Shown: positions 48,157 through 57,056, numbered from the stretch's first letter. The stretch is DNA of 64,000 nt from Streptomyces sp. NBC_00249 (GCF_026342355.1 NZ_JAPEMV010000004.1:372001-436000), one strand, 5' to 3'. Translations and numbers: made by a program. Notes: generated by a model from the letters alone, not told the origin.

Positions 48157-49289
48157 GCGTCGTCCTCGGCTTCCAGTTCGGCACGCAGCAGTTCCGCCTG
48201 CTCGCGCAGCTGGCCGGTCTGCTCCGCGTAGACGTGTGCGAAGAGGTCCATCGGGTCGAGGACCGGATCGGCGTTCATCCGCTCGCGCAGGTTCGCCGCC
48301 ATCGCCTCGGCGGCGTCGCGGGCCTCCTGGATGCCGGCGGCGTCAAGGATCCCGCGCGCGGTCAGCTCGCGCTCCAGCAGCTCCACCGGGTCGTGCGCCT
48401 TCCAGGCCTCCACCTCGGCGTCGGAGCGGTAGCGCGTCGCGTCGTCGGCGTTCGTGTGGGCCTCCATCCGGTACGTGACGGCCTCGATGAGGGTCGGCCC
48501 GCCGCCCGCCCGGGCCCGCTGGACGGCTTCGGTGAGGACCTCGTGCATGGCGGCCACGTCGTTGCCGTCGACGAGACGGCCCGGCATTCCGTACCCGACG
48601 GCCTTGTGGGCCAGCGTCGGGGCGGCGGTCTGCTTGGCGAGCGGCACGGATATCGCGAAGCCGTTGTTCTGGACCAGGAAGACGACCGGGGCCTGCCAGA
48701 CGGCCGCGAAGTTCAGCGCCTCGTGGAAGTCGCCCTCGCTGGTGCCGCCGTCGCCGACCATGGCGAGGGCGACGACCTCGTCGCCGCGCAGCCGGGCGGC
48801 GTGCGCCAGGCCCACCGCGTGCGGCAGCTGGGTGGCGAGCGGGGTGCACAGCGGGGCTATCCGGTGCTCGCGCGGGTCGTACCCGGTGTGCCAGTCGCCG
48901 CGCAGCAGCGTCAGGGCCTGTACGGGGTCCAGCCCGCGCGCCACGGCGGCGAGGGTGTCCCGGTAGCTCGGGAACAGCCAGTCCTGCTCCTCCAGGACCA
49001 GTGCGGCCGCGATCTCGGCGGCCTCCTGGCCCACGGTGGAGGGGTACACGGCGAGACGGCCCTGCCGGGTCAGCGCGGTGGCCTGCGCGTTGTATCGGCG
49101 GCCGCGCACCAGTTCGGCGTAGTACCGGCGCATCAGAGCGGGGTCGAGGCGGTCGGCCGCCGGTGTGCCCAGCACCCGGTACGGCTCGGGGTCCGGAAGC
49201 AGCGGGGCGGCCTCCGTACGGGGCCTCCAGGCGGGCGGCGGGGTGGCACGGTGGGACGCACCGGCACCGGGCAGCTCTTGGACCGTCAT
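48153..49289 (-). CDS. bkdA: branched-chain alpha-keto acid dehydrogenase E1 alpha (operon 2)
   Basis: 378 residues from ATG 49289 (MTVQELPGAGASHRATPPPAW); a GTG five codons upstream is possible. TPP motif GDGGTSEGDFHEALNFAAVWQAPVVFLVQNN and YRMEAHTNADDATRYR. It is the first gene of operon 2, reading away from bkdR. The 177-bp gap between them holds a PaaR-like palindrome at 49352-49365 and presumably BkdR sites. Confidence 0.9.
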   Translation of the reverse strand: MTVQELPGAGASHRATPPPAWRPRTEAAPLLPDPEPYRVLGTPAADRLDPALMRRYYAELVRGRRYNAQATALTRQGRLAVYPSTVGQEAAEIAAALVLEEQDWLFPSYRDTLAAVARGLDPVQALTLLRGDWHTGYDPREHRIAPLCTPLATQLPHAVGLAHAARLRGDEVVALAMVGDGGTSEGDFHEALNFAAVWQAPVVFLVQNNGFAISVPLAKQTAAPTLAHKAVGYGMPGRLVDGNDVAAMHEVLTEAVQRARAGGGPTLIEAVTYRMEAHTNADDATRYRSDAEVEAWKAHDPVELLERELTARGILDAAGIQEARDAAEAMAANLRERMNADPVLDPMDLFAHVYAEQTGQLREQAELLRAELEAEDDA

Positions 49290-49351
49290 GGCGGCGTACA
49301 CCTCCTCGTGGGAAGCGGGCAGGGACGTCTCGGGTGTGAGGCGCCTCACCT

Positions 49352-49365
49352 ACCGATTGTTCGGT
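49352..49365. promoter_or_regulatory. TetR/PaaR-type palindrome upstream of bkd operon 2
   Basis: ACCGATTGTTCGGT, differing from the paaH/paaN site at 52287 by one base. It is 63 nt upstream of the E1alpha start and 102 nt from the bkdR start; a shared regulator with the paa genes is suggested. Confidence 0.5.
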
Positions 49366-49466
49366 CGTTGGCGCAATTTGGCTACAGGCGGCTCCAGGCT
49401 GTGGACAAAGTGGCGGCGGGGCCCTGGGATGGGTGCAGGACGTCCAGGAGAGGGAGGCAGTGGGCA

Positions 49467-50054
49467 ATGCCGGATGAACAAATGGCCGGAGCGGGTTCCG
49501 TACCGGTCCCACCGGGGGGTGCCACCGGCGCCCCGGGCGCCTCCGGGGGCCCCCAGGCACCGGCCGTCCCGCCGCGCCCCCTGGACCCCATCGACCGCTC
49601 GATCATGCGGCTGCTCCAGGCGGACGGGCGCGCGTCGATACGCTCGGTGGCCGAGCAGGTCCACGTCTCGCGCGCGAACGCCTACGCCCGGATCAACCGG
49701 CTGATCGACGACGGGGTGATCCGCGGGTTCACGGCCCGCGTGAACCACGAACGCGCAGGTCAGGGCGCCTCTGCCTATATCACCCTGAAGATCGTCCAGA
49801 ACTCGTGGCGGACGGTCCGCGAGAAGCTCCGCGAGCTGCCGGGCGCGGCCCACATCGCGCTGGTCAGCGGAGACTTCGACGTCCTCCTGCTGGTCCACAC
49901 CCCCGACAACCGCACCCTGCGCGAACTGGTCCTGACCCGCCTCCAGGCCATCCCGGAAGTCCTCTCGACCCGCACGCTCCTGGTCTTCGAAGAAACGGAT
50001 CTCCTGGCCCCGGGCCCCTCCACCACCCCACCGACCACCCTCACGGAGGCCTAG
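49467..50054 (+). CDS. bkdR: Lrp/AsnC-family regulator of bkd operon 2 (BkdR-like)
   Basis: 195 residues from ATG 49467 (ribosome site GGAGAGGGAGG). An unusual Gly/Pro-rich N-terminal extension of about 40 residues is followed by the HTH (LDPIDRSIMRLLQADGRASIRSVAEQVHVSRANAYARINRLIDDGVIRGFTARV) and an RAM effector domain (AYITLKIVQ, LPGAAHIALVSGDFDVLLLVHTPDNRTL). Branched-chain amino acids are typical ligands. Divergent from bkdA, so most likely its direct repressor. Ends in a terminator. Confidence 0.9.
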   Translation: MPDEQMAGAGSVPVPPGGATGAPGASGGPQAPAVPPRPLDPIDRSIMRLLQADGRASIRSVAEQVHVSRANAYARINRLIDDGVIRGFTARVNHERAGQGASAYITLKIVQNSWRTVREKLRELPGAAHIALVSGDFDVLLLVHTPDNRTLRELVLTRLQAIPEVLSTRTLLVFEETDLLAPGPSTTPPTTLTEA

Positions 50055-50088
50055 GCCGTCTCTTCCTCCGAAAGAGACGGCCTAGGCC
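50048..50088. terminator. bidirectional terminator including the bkdR stop codon
   Basis: GGCCTAGGCCGTCTCTT (50048-50064) pairs perfectly with AAGAGACGGCCTAGGCC (50072-50088), 17-bp stem, 7-nt loop. The bkdR TAG (50052-50054) is inside the stem. It also terminates the TetR transcript from the opposite strand. Confidence 0.85.
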
Positions 50089-50120
50089 ACCCCCTCGGGG
50101 GACGGCCGCGGGCGTGGGGT

Positions 50121-50708
50121 CTACGGGGTCGTGCGCAGGCCGTCGAAGGCCATGTGGACGACCGCGTCCGCGAGCTGGTCGGGGGTGGTGCCCGGGTGCG
50201 GGCGGTACCACTCGACCAGGGAGTTCACCATGCCGAACAGCAGGCGGGTGGCGAGCCTGATGTCCACGTCGGCGCGCAGGTCCCCGTCGGCCGCGGCGGC
50301 CTTGAGGAGGTCGGCGACCTGGTGGTCGAACTCACGGCGGCGCTCCAGGGCCCAGCGCTCGGTGCGGGTGTTGCCGCGCACCCGGAGCAGGAGGGTGACG
50401 TACGGCAGCTCCGAGACCAGGACCTCGACCGTGCGGCGGGTGACGTACTCGACCCGTTCGACCGCGCGGCCGCGTACCGCTCCGGGCTCCTCCAGGACCG
50501 CGAAGAGCCCGTCCAGGGCGCGGCTGACGGCGCGCAGCAGCAGTTCTTCCTTGCCCGCGACGTGGTGGTAGATCGAGGACTTGGAGATGCCCGCGGCCTT
50601 GGAGAGGTGCTCCATCGAGGTGCCGTCGTAGCCGCGCTCGTTGAAGACCTGGACGGCGACCGTCAGCAGGGTTTCCGGGGTGTAGGTGTCCCGCCGGGTG
50701 GTGGTCAT
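50121..50708 (-). CDS. TetR-family regulator, likely of the phenylacetate genes
   Basis: 195 residues. N-terminal HTH: TRRDTYTPETLLTVAVQVFNERGYDGTSMEHLSKAAGISKSSIYHHVAGKEELLLRAV. Helical ligand/dimer domain with LLRVRGNTRTERWALERRREFDHQVADLL. It overlaps paaH by 4 nt (ATGA) and lies within a paa locus, so it is the best candidate for binding the palindromes at 49352, 52287 and 57043; phenylacetyl-CoA would be the expected inducer. The symbol paaR is plausible but not asserted. Confidence 0.85.
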   Translation of the reverse strand: MTTTRRDTYTPETLLTVAVQVFNERGYDGTSMEHLSKAAGISKSSIYHHVAGKEELLLRAVSRALDGLFAVLEEPGAVRGRAVERVEYVTRRTVEVLVSELPYVTLLLRVRGNTRTERWALERRREFDHQVADLLKAAAADGDLRADVDIRLATRLLFGMVNSLVEWYRPHPGTTPDQLADAVVHMAFDGLRTTP

Positions 50709-52231
50709 GCGCTTTCCCCCTCGCCGTCGGCGTCGTCCTCGCCGGCCGCGTAGCCCAGCTTGAACAGGGCCAGCGAGGGCGCGTAGCGGCCTCCGGGACA
50801 GCGTTCGTCCAGGTGGTGCAGCAGGTCGTACGCCCAGTCCCGGCCGAGCCGGTCGTGCCATTCGGCCGGGCCCATCGGGTAGTTGACGCCGAGCCGCATC
50901 GCGGTGTCGATGTCCTCGGCGGTGGCGACGCCGCGCGCGACGGCGTCGGCGGTGAGGTCGATCAGCATGGCCACGGTCCGGGCGACGATCATGCCGGGGA
51001 CGTCGCCGATGACGGAGACCTTCTTGCCGAGCTTCTGGAAGAGCCCGATCGCCTCGGCGAGGGTCCGCTCGGTGGTGTCCTCGCTGGCGGAGAGCGCGAC
51101 GCGGCCGGCCTGGCGGTAGTCCAGCGCGAGGTCGAAGTAGACGACGTCCGCGAACTCCACGGAGGTCTTGCCGTCGGCCAGCACCAGCTGGCCCTCGCCG
51201 GGCAGCTGGATGTACGGGCCGCCGTGCTCGGTGGCCGTGACCGCGATCCCGGCCTCCTCGATGAGCTCGGCGAGCGCGGCGGCCGGGCCGAGGTCGCCGA
51301 CGACGGTGACCTTGTCTGGGGCCGCTTCGGGGCCCGCCGTGTGCGGCTCGGGCTGGAGCGCGTCGTCCCCGTACGGGAACCAGCCGTGCCCGGACTTGCG
51401 GCCGAGGCGGCCCGACTGGACCAGGCGGCGCTGGGCGAGCGAGGGGGTGAACTTGGGGCTCCGGAAGAAGGAGTCCCACACGGAGCGGGTGACGGCCTCG
51501 TTGACGTCCTGGCCGATCAGGTCGGTCAGCTGGAACGGGCCCATCTTGAAGCCGCCGCTCTCGCGGAGCACGGCGTCGATCGTCGCCGGGTCGGCGCCCT
51601 GCTCCTCGTACACCGCGAAGGCCTCGGCGTAGAAGGGGCGGGCGATCCGGTTGACGATGAAGCCGGGGGTGTCGGCGCAGCGGACCGGGTTCTTGCCCCA
51701 TCCCAGGACCGTGTCGTACGCGCGCTCGGCGGCGGCCGGGTCGGTCGCGAAGCCGCTGACCACCTCGACGAGCGGGAGCAGCGGGGCCGGGTTGAAGAAG
51801 TGCAGGCCGAGGAAGCGGCCGGGGCGCGCGAGCCCGGCGGCGAGCTCGGTGACGGAGAGGGAGGAGGTGTTGGTGGCCAGCAGGGCGTCCGGCGCGACCA
51901 CTCCTTCGAGTGCCGCGAAGAGCGAACGCTTGACGGTGGCGTCCTCGACGACGGCCTCGACGACGAGCGCGGCGTCGGCGAGGGCGGCGAGGCCGTCCGC
52001 CGCACCGATCCGGCCGATCGCGTCCTCGGCCTCGGCCCGGTCGAGGCGGCCCTTGGCGGCCATCCGCTCGACGCGCTCGCGCACGAGGGCCGCTCCGGCG
52101 GCGGCGAGGTCGTGGTCGATGTCGTGGATCAGCACGCGGTGACCTGCGAGGAGGGCCACCTGGGCGATGCCCTGTCCCATGGTGCCGGCGCCGACGACCG
52201 CCACAGTGCGGGACCGCTCGATTGCTGTCAT
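50705..52231 (-). CDS. paaH: 3-hydroxyacyl-CoA dehydrogenase
   Basis: 508 residues from ATG 52231, ribosome site GGGAGGA. The NAD-binding motif VAVVGAGTMGQGIAQVALLAGH and the downstream conserved LGLHFFNPAPLLPLVEVVSG (catalytic His). A second, C-terminal half (DVPGMIVARTVAMLIDLTADAVARGVATAEDID) holds a duplicated dehydrogenase C-domain. In phenylacetate breakdown PaaH oxidises 3-hydroxyadipyl-CoA; the same enzyme could serve general fatty acids. Upstream of the overlapping TetR gene, whose promoter is the paaH promoter. Confidence 0.87.
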   Translation of the reverse strand: MTAIERSRTVAVVGAGTMGQGIAQVALLAGHRVLIHDIDHDLAAAGAALVRERVERMAAKGRLDRAEAEDAIGRIGAADGLAALADAALVVEAVVEDATVKRSLFAALEGVVAPDALLATNTSSLSVTELAAGLARPGRFLGLHFFNPAPLLPLVEVVSGFATDPAAAERAYDTVLGWGKNPVRCADTPGFIVNRIARPFYAEAFAVYEEQGADPATIDAVLRESGGFKMGPFQLTDLIGQDVNEAVTRSVWDSFFRSPKFTPSLAQRRLVQSGRLGRKSGHGWFPYGDDALQPEPHTAGPEAAPDKVTVVGDLGPAAALAELIEEAGIAVTATEHGGPYIQLPGEGQLVLADGKTSVEFADVVYFDLALDYRQAGRVALSASEDTTERTLAEAIGLFQKLGKKVSVIGDVPGMIVARTVAMLIDLTADAVARGVATAEDIDTAMRLGVNYPMGPAEWHDRLGRDWAYDLLHHLDERCPGGRYAPSLALFKLGYAAGEDDADGEGESA

Positions 52232-52286
52232 GTCCTGATCCTCCCGCACCGACTTATCCACAGGTCTGCCGGGCCCTCTTGTCCCG

Positions 52287-52300
52287 ACCGATCGTTCGGT
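52287..52300. promoter_or_regulatory. TetR/PaaR operator in the paaH-paaN divergent gap
   Basis: ACCGATCGTTCGGT. With flanks, the reverse strand AACCGAACGATCGGTCGG is shared exactly (18 bp) with the site upstream of paaA at 57043. It lies 56 nt from the paaH start and 99 nt from the paaN start; repression of both is likely. Confidence 0.75.
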
Positions 52301-52398
52301 TACTCTAACTCCAGTCTGCTCTTCTTCACCCGCCCCTGCCTGATCCCGGTCTGCGACCCAGTCCGATCTTGCCCGGCTCAACGAGGAGTTGGTCCCTG

Positions 52399-54081
52399 AT
52401 GGCCGCCGAGCTCACCCTCCCCCAGCTGACCGAGAAGCACCGGTCCACCCTGGACCAGGCGCTGACTGCCATCCGCAGCCGCGCCTACTGGTCCCCGCAC
52501 CCCGAGCACCCGAAGGCGTACGGCGAGAGCGCCCCGGCCGACGGCCTCGCGGCCTTCGAGGCCGTCCGCGGCACCCGCTTCGACCTCGGGCAGCCCGGCA
52601 CCGACGGCTGGGCGGGCGGCGAGGTGTCCCCGTACGGCCCGGAGCTGGGCGTCGAGTACCCGCATGTCGACCCGGACGTGCTGCTGCCCGCGATGCGGGT
52701 CGGCATGGGCTCCTGGCGGGACGCCGGGCCCGAGGCGCGCGCCCTGGTCTGTATCGAGATCCTGGCCCGGATCGGCGCCCGGACGCACGAGTTCGCGCAC
52801 GCGGTCATGCACACCAGCGGCCAGGCCTTCATGATGGCCTTCCAGGCGGGCGGACCCCACGCGCAGGACCGCGGCCTGGAGGCGGTGGCCTACGCCTACG
52901 AGGAGCAGACCCGGGTCCCCGGGCAGGCGGACTGGTCGAAGCCGCAGGGCAAGCGGGACCCGCTGGAGCTGGGCAAGACCTTCACCGCGGTGCCGCGCGG
53001 GATCTCGCTGATGATCGGCTGCAACACCTTCCCCACCTGGAACGGCTACCCGGGCCTCTTCGCCTCCCTCGCCACGGGCAACGCGGTGCTGGTCAAGCCC
53101 CACCCGCGCGCCGTCCTCCCGCTGGCGCTCACGGTGAAGGTGGCCCGCGAGGTCCTCGCCGAGGCCGGCTTCGACCCGAACCTGGTGGCCCTGGCCGTCG
53201 AGCGGCCGGGCGAGGGCATCGCGAAGACCCTGGCCCTGCGCCCCGAGATCAAGCTGATCGACTACACCGGCTCGACGGAGTTCGGCGACTGGCTGGAGGC
53301 CAACGCCCGCCAGGCGCAGGTCTACACGGAGAAGGCCGGCGTCAACACCGTCGTCGTCGACTCCACCTCCGACTACAAGGGGATGCTGTCCAACCTGGCC
53401 TTCTCCCTGTCCCTGTACAGCGGCCAGATGTGCACCACCCCGCAGAACCTGCTGATCCCGCGCGAGGGCATCGACACGGACGCCGGCCACAAGTCGTACG
53501 ACGAGGTCGTCGCCGATCTCGCCGCCTCGGTGGGCGGCCTGCTCGGTGACGACGCCCGTGCCAACGCCCTGCTGGGCGCGCTGGTCAACCCGGACGTCAA
53601 GACCCGCCTGGAGGCGGCCGCCGGCCTCGGGGAGGTCGCGCTGGCCTCCCGCGAGGTGGTCAACCCCGAGTTCCCGGACGCCGTCGTACGGACCCCGGTG
53701 ATGGTGAAGCTGGACGCCGCCAAGGCGGACCCGGAGGCGCCGTACCTGTCGGAGTGCTTCGGCCCGGTCTCCTTCGCGGTGGCCGTCGACTCCACGGCGG
53801 ACGCCCTGGAGCTGCTGCGCCGCACGGTGCGGGAGAAGGGCGCGATGACGGTCGGCGCGTACACGACCTCGGCGGACACCGAGCGGGCCATCGAGGAGGT
53901 CTGCCTGGAGGAGTCGGCGCAGCTGTCGCTGAACCTGACGGGCGGGGTGTACGTCAACCAGACCGCGGCCTTCTCCGACTTCCACGGCTCCGGCGGCAAC
54001 CCGGCGGCGAACGCCGCGCTGTGCGACGGCGCGTTCGTCGCGAACCGCTTCCGCGTGGTGGAGGTCCGCCGCCAGGCCTGA
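52399..54081 (+). CDS. paaN: phenylacetic acid degradation protein PaaN (aldehyde-dehydrogenase-like)
   Basis: 560 residues from ATG 52399. Aldehyde dehydrogenase fold: cofactor site LVKPHPRAVLPLALTVKVAREVLAEAG, KLIDYTGSTEFGDWLE and GQMCTTPQNLLIPREG with the catalytic Cys-type position (MCTTP). It is shorter than the E. coli PaaZ fusion: no hotdog hydratase domain is present. It would oxidise the ring-opened 2-oxepin-derived aldehyde of the phenylacetyl-CoA pathway. Divergent from paaH and carries its own PaaR site. Confidence 0.87.
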   Translation: MAAELTLPQLTEKHRSTLDQALTAIRSRAYWSPHPEHPKAYGESAPADGLAAFEAVRGTRFDLGQPGTDGWAGGEVSPYGPELGVEYPHVDPDVLLPAMRVGMGSWRDAGPEARALVCIEILARIGARTHEFAHAVMHTSGQAFMMAFQAGGPHAQDRGLEAVAYAYEEQTRVPGQADWSKPQGKRDPLELGKTFTAVPRGISLMIGCNTFPTWNGYPGLFASLATGNAVLVKPHPRAVLPLALTVKVAREVLAEAGFDPNLVALAVERPGEGIAKTLALRPEIKLIDYTGSTEFGDWLEANARQAQVYTEKAGVNTVVVDSTSDYKGMLSNLAFSLSLYSGQMCTTPQNLLIPREGIDTDAGHKSYDEVVADLAASVGGLLGDDARANALLGALVNPDVKTRLEAAAGLGEVALASREVVNPEFPDAVVRTPVMVKLDAAKADPEAPYLSECFGPVSFAVAVDSTADALELLRRTVREKGAMTVGAYTTSADTERAIEEVCLEESAQLSLNLTGGVYVNQTAAFSDFHGSGGNPAANAALCDGAFVANRFRVVEVRRQA

Positions 54082-54188
54082 AGCCCGAACCCTGCGCCAG
54101 AGGCGGGGCCCGACGCCGTAAGGCCGTCAGGCCCCAGCCCCTGCTCCACCCCGACGCGACGACGCTCGGCGCGGCCGCGGCGGTCGTG

Positions 54189-54224
<36 letters not shown>

Positions 54225-54998
54225 CTAGGAGTGCTCGCCGCCCTGCTCGGCGGCCGGCGGGGGACCGCCCCAGTGGAAGAGGGTCATGGCGACGCTGGTG
54301 GCCAGGTTGTAGCTGGAGACCTGCGGGCGCATCGGCAGGGAGACGAGGTGGTCGGCGCGGGCGCGAAGCTCGGGTGAGATCCCGTGGCGTTCCGAGCCGA
54401 AGGCCAGCAGGGCGTCGTCCGGGAGGGTCAGGGCGCGGATGTCGGCGCCCTCCGGGTCGAGCGCGTACACGGGCCCCGCCGGGAGTTCCTCCAGCTCGAC
54501 CCGGTCCACGGTGGTGGCGTAGTGCAGCCCGGCCCCGGCACGGACCACGTTCGGGTGCCAGGGGTCGAGGTCGCCCCGGGTCAGCACCCCGGTGGCGCCG
54601 AAGCCGGCGGCGAGGCGGACGACGGCCCCGACGTTGCCGAGGTTGCGGGGGTTGTCGAGCAGCACGATCGGGGCGGTGCGGGGGGTGCGCGCCAGGGCGG
54701 CCCGGCCCTGCTCCCGGTCGGGGCGGACGGCGAGCGCGGCGACCCCGGTGGGGTGCACGCGGGGCAGCAGTTCCTTGAGCTCGGCCCGGCGCACCAGCCG
54801 CTCCACCTGCGGGGCCACGTCCGGAGCCAGCCCGGCGGCGAGCGCCCGTACCGCCTCGGGGTCGTCGGCGACGGCCGCCAGCACCTCGGCGCCGAAGCGC
54901 AGGGCGTGCTTCAGGGCGTGGAACCCGTCGAGCAGGACCACCCCGTCCCGCCCGGCCGCCTCCCGCCACTCCCGCCCGACACCCACCTGCTCACTCAT
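54225..54998 (-). CDS. SpoU/TrmH-family RNA 2'-O-methyltransferase
   Basis: 257 residues from GTG-proximal ATG 54998. An N-terminal substrate-binding domain is followed by the SPOUT knot: IVLLDNPRNLGNVGAVVRLAAGFGATGVL (motif 1 with N-R-N-x-G-A), then VLTRGDLDPWHPNVVRAGAGLHYATTV (motif 2) and LLAFGSERHGISPELRARADHLVSLPM with the S-Y-N-L-A-T-S-V-A motif 3 (QVSSYNLATSVAMTLFHW). It methylates rRNA or tRNA ribose using SAM; precise target unknown. Upstream lies a dispersed repeat. Confidence 0.92.
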   Translation of the reverse strand: MSEQVGVGREWREAAGRDGVVLLDGFHALKHALRFGAEVLAAVADDPEAVRALAAGLAPDVAPQVERLVRRAELKELLPRVHPTGVAALAVRPDREQGRAALARTPRTAPIVLLDNPRNLGNVGAVVRLAAGFGATGVLTRGDLDPWHPNVVRAGAGLHYATTVDRVELEELPAGPVYALDPEGADIRALTLPDDALLAFGSERHGISPELRARADHLVSLPMRPQVSSYNLATSVAMTLFHWGGPPPAAEQGGEHS

Positions 54999-55027
54999 AC
55001 CGCTGACCCTACGCGGGGCTGGATAGA

Positions 55028-55119
55028 TCCAGCCCCGCCGGCGTTTGAGGCGCGGGGTCTGGGGCGGAGCCCCAGGGAACGGTGGAAGGGCGGGTAGGGG
55101 ACCAGCCCCGCGCAGCGGT
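55028..55119 (+). repeat. single copy of the dispersed GC-rich element
   Basis: ATCCAGCCCCGCCGGCGTTT, core GGGGTCTGGGGCGGAGCCCC and tail CAGCCCCGCGCAGCGG, as in the 41-kb array and at 45739, all in the same orientation relative to the plus strand. It fills the gap between the methyltransferase start and the HTTM stop. Confidence 0.85.
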
Positions 55120-55120
55120 G

Positions 55121-56287
55121 TCAGCGCGGGACGGGGCTCGGTTCGGCGGGCGCCGACGCAGGGGCCGGGACCCGCCCGGACCCCTTCCGACCGGCGGCCA
55201 GCCGTACGGCGGTGGCCCGCGCCCCCACCCACACCAGCAACCCGGTCGGCAGGAACACCGCATCGGCGGCGATCATCGCCAACGAGAAGAACGGCAGCCC
55301 CAACAGCACCGCGATGCCCACGTGCTCCAGCATCATCAGCGCGAGCAGCACGTTCTTGACCCGCCGGTCGAACAGCGTGAACGGGAACGCCACCTGCACC
55401 GCGACCGTCCCGTACGTCAGCAGCATCACCAGCGTCCCGCTCCCGGCGAGCGCCCCGGAGAGCCCCGGCCACGGGGTGAAGTAGTCCAGCCCGAGCGGGT
55501 AGTACAGGGCGGTGCCGTCCTGCCACCGCGAGCCCTGGATCTTGTACCAGCCGGCGGTCGCGTAGATCAGGCACACCTCCGCCATGATCACCAGCATCCC
55601 CGCGTTGTGCAGCAGGTTCGCGAGGACGTCGAGGGCGGCCCGGCCCTCGCCCTCCCGTTCGTACCGGTCGACCAGCCACCACAGCCCGAGCCCCACCCAC
55701 AGCGCCGCGAAGGCCGACGTCCAGCCCGCGCCGAACCGCCCGCTCGCCGCCCCGAAGACGAGGAAGCCGCCCAGCACCAGCCACAGCAGCGGTCCGGCCG
55801 CCCCCGCCGAGGCCGAGCCCCGCAGCCGGGCCCGCCGCGCGTCCAGCGACCAGACCCGCGCGCAGCGGGTCAGCACCAGGTAGACGGCCATGAGGTGGAT
55901 GACGTTGTCCCCGCCGTCGCCCATGAACACGCTGCGGTTCTGCAGGGACAGCACCCCGACCATGAAGACGACGGACGTCGCCCGCGTCCGCCAGCCGAGC
56001 AGCAGCAGCACGCTCGCCAGCACCGCGACCGCGTAGACGGTCTCGAACCAGAGCGCGGAGTCCGACCACAGCAGCACCGTGAAGGCCTTGTTGCCGTCGA
56101 CGAGGCGCTCCGCCAGCTGCCAGCTCCACGGCCCGTCGGGGCCGTACAGCTCGTGGCGGTGGGGGAACTCCCGCAGCAGGAAGAACAGCCAGGTCCCGGC
56201 GAAGCCGATGCGGACCACGGCGCTCTGGTACGGGCCCAGCGCCTCCCCGGTGACCTTCGCCAGCGCCCGTCTCACACGTTCCACCAC
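55121..56287 (-). CDS. HTTM (vitamin-K-dependent carboxylase-related) membrane protein
   Basis: 388 residues. The pattern is HTTM: cytoplasmic start VERVRRALAKVTGEALGPYQSAVVRIGFAGTWLFFLLREFPHRHELYGPDGPWSW, then several membrane helices with FMGDGGDNVIHLMAVYLVL and GWYKIQGSRWQDGTALYYPLGLDYFTPWPG. The family includes gamma-glutamyl carboxylase; actinobacterial members are of unknown reaction. The start overlaps the DUF5819 gene stop by 16 nt, so the two are translated together and probably function as a pair. Confidence 0.85.
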   Translation of the reverse strand: MVERVRRALAKVTGEALGPYQSAVVRIGFAGTWLFFLLREFPHRHELYGPDGPWSWQLAERLVDGNKAFTVLLWSDSALWFETVYAVAVLASVLLLLGWRTRATSVVFMVGVLSLQNRSVFMGDGGDNVIHLMAVYLVLTRCARVWSLDARRARLRGSASAGAAGPLLWLVLGGFLVFGAASGRFGAGWTSAFAALWVGLGLWWLVDRYEREGEGRAALDVLANLLHNAGMLVIMAEVCLIYATAGWYKIQGSRWQDGTALYYPLGLDYFTPWPGLSGALAGSGTLVMLLTYGTVAVQVAFPFTLFDRRVKNVLLALMMLEHVGIAVLLGLPFFSLAMIAADAVFLPTGLLVWVGARATAVRLAAGRKGSGRVPAPASAPAEPSPVPR

Positions 56288-56958
56288 GGCAGCTCCCGGT
56301 AGTACGTCTGGGTGTCGGTCTTCTCGTCGCTCCAGCCCGGCGCGGCCACGGCCCGCGTCGCCGAGCGGAGCTGGATCCGTACGATCCGCTCGCCGTCGCG
56401 CTGCGCGGGGGTCAGCCGGTTCAGGGCGATCCGCCGCAGGTACTCCTCGGAGAGGGCGCCGCGGTCGCCGCTGGGCCGGTTCTCCTCGTCGTGGGAGCCG
56501 GTGAAGAAGTCCCAGGCCCGGCGGAGCTCGTTCTGCTCGGTGTGGCTGGGCAGCAGGCTGTGGCGGATGGCCGCGCCGTCCTCGGCGGACAGGTCGCGCC
56601 AGTCGGCGGTGACGAGTTCGCCGGCGGGGGTGCGGACCTGGGCGCGGACCTCCACGGAGATGTTCTGCTGGAGGGGATTGGGCGCGAAGAGCTTCCAGTT
56701 CTGTTCGAACTCGGGGTAGACCCAGGAGTCGATCAGGGCCGCGTGCCGTTTGCTGACCGTGTTGGGCGGGGCGACGTGCAGGAAGACGAAGGCCAGGTGC
56801 GCGCAGGCGGCGACGCCCACCACCGCCAGGGCGAGGGCGGCGAGGACCCGGTAGGGGGTCGACAGGCCCGCGATGCCGGGCGCCCGGGGCCCTGGGGCCG
56901 GTGGCGGGACGTCCGGCGGAAGGACTCCTTCCGCGGGCTCGTGCTCGTTCGAATCCAT
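56272..56958 (-). CDS. DUF5819 family membrane-anchored protein
   Basis: 228 residues from ATG 56958. After a Pro-rich start comes one transmembrane helix (YRVLAALALAVVGVAACAHLAFVFLHV), then DUF5819 with the block LIDSWVYPEFEQNWKLFAPNPLQQNISVEVRAQ, RIALNRLTPAQRDGERIVRIQLRS and TYYRELPWWNV; the motif W-x-x-F-A-P-N-P is typical. It faces outward and is almost always encoded upstream of an HTTM protein, as here (16-nt overlap). Reaction unknown. Confidence 0.88.
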   Translation of the reverse strand: MDSNEHEPAEGVLPPDVPPPAPGPRAPGIAGLSTPYRVLAALALAVVGVAACAHLAFVFLHVAPPNTVSKRHAALIDSWVYPEFEQNWKLFAPNPLQQNISVEVRAQVRTPAGELVTADWRDLSAEDGAAIRHSLLPSHTEQNELRRAWDFFTGSHDEENRPSGDRGALSEEYLRRIALNRLTPAQRDGERIVRIQLRSATRAVAAPGWSDEKTDTQTYYRELPWWNV

Positions 56959-57042
56959 CCCGCCCCGATCATCCGGCGTCCACAGGCTTGCCCACAGAGG
57001 TTGACACCCTACGGGCCGCCGTCTCACCATTGAAGTGGATGA

Positions 57043-57056
57043 ACCGAACGATCGGT
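57043..57056. promoter_or_regulatory. TetR/PaaR operator upstream of paaABCDE
   Basis: ACCGAACGATCGGT, the exact reverse complement of the paaH/paaN site with AACCGAACGATCGGTCGG in common (18 bp). It lies 38 nt before the paaA start, well placed to block transcription, and is followed by the direct extension GGTCGGTCGG. Confidence 0.75.

Noticed and set aside
45833..48184. 783-residue single frame over bkdC and bkdB
   Set aside because: The first part is an off-frame reading of bkdB; bkdC begins at 47149 with the lipoyl domain.
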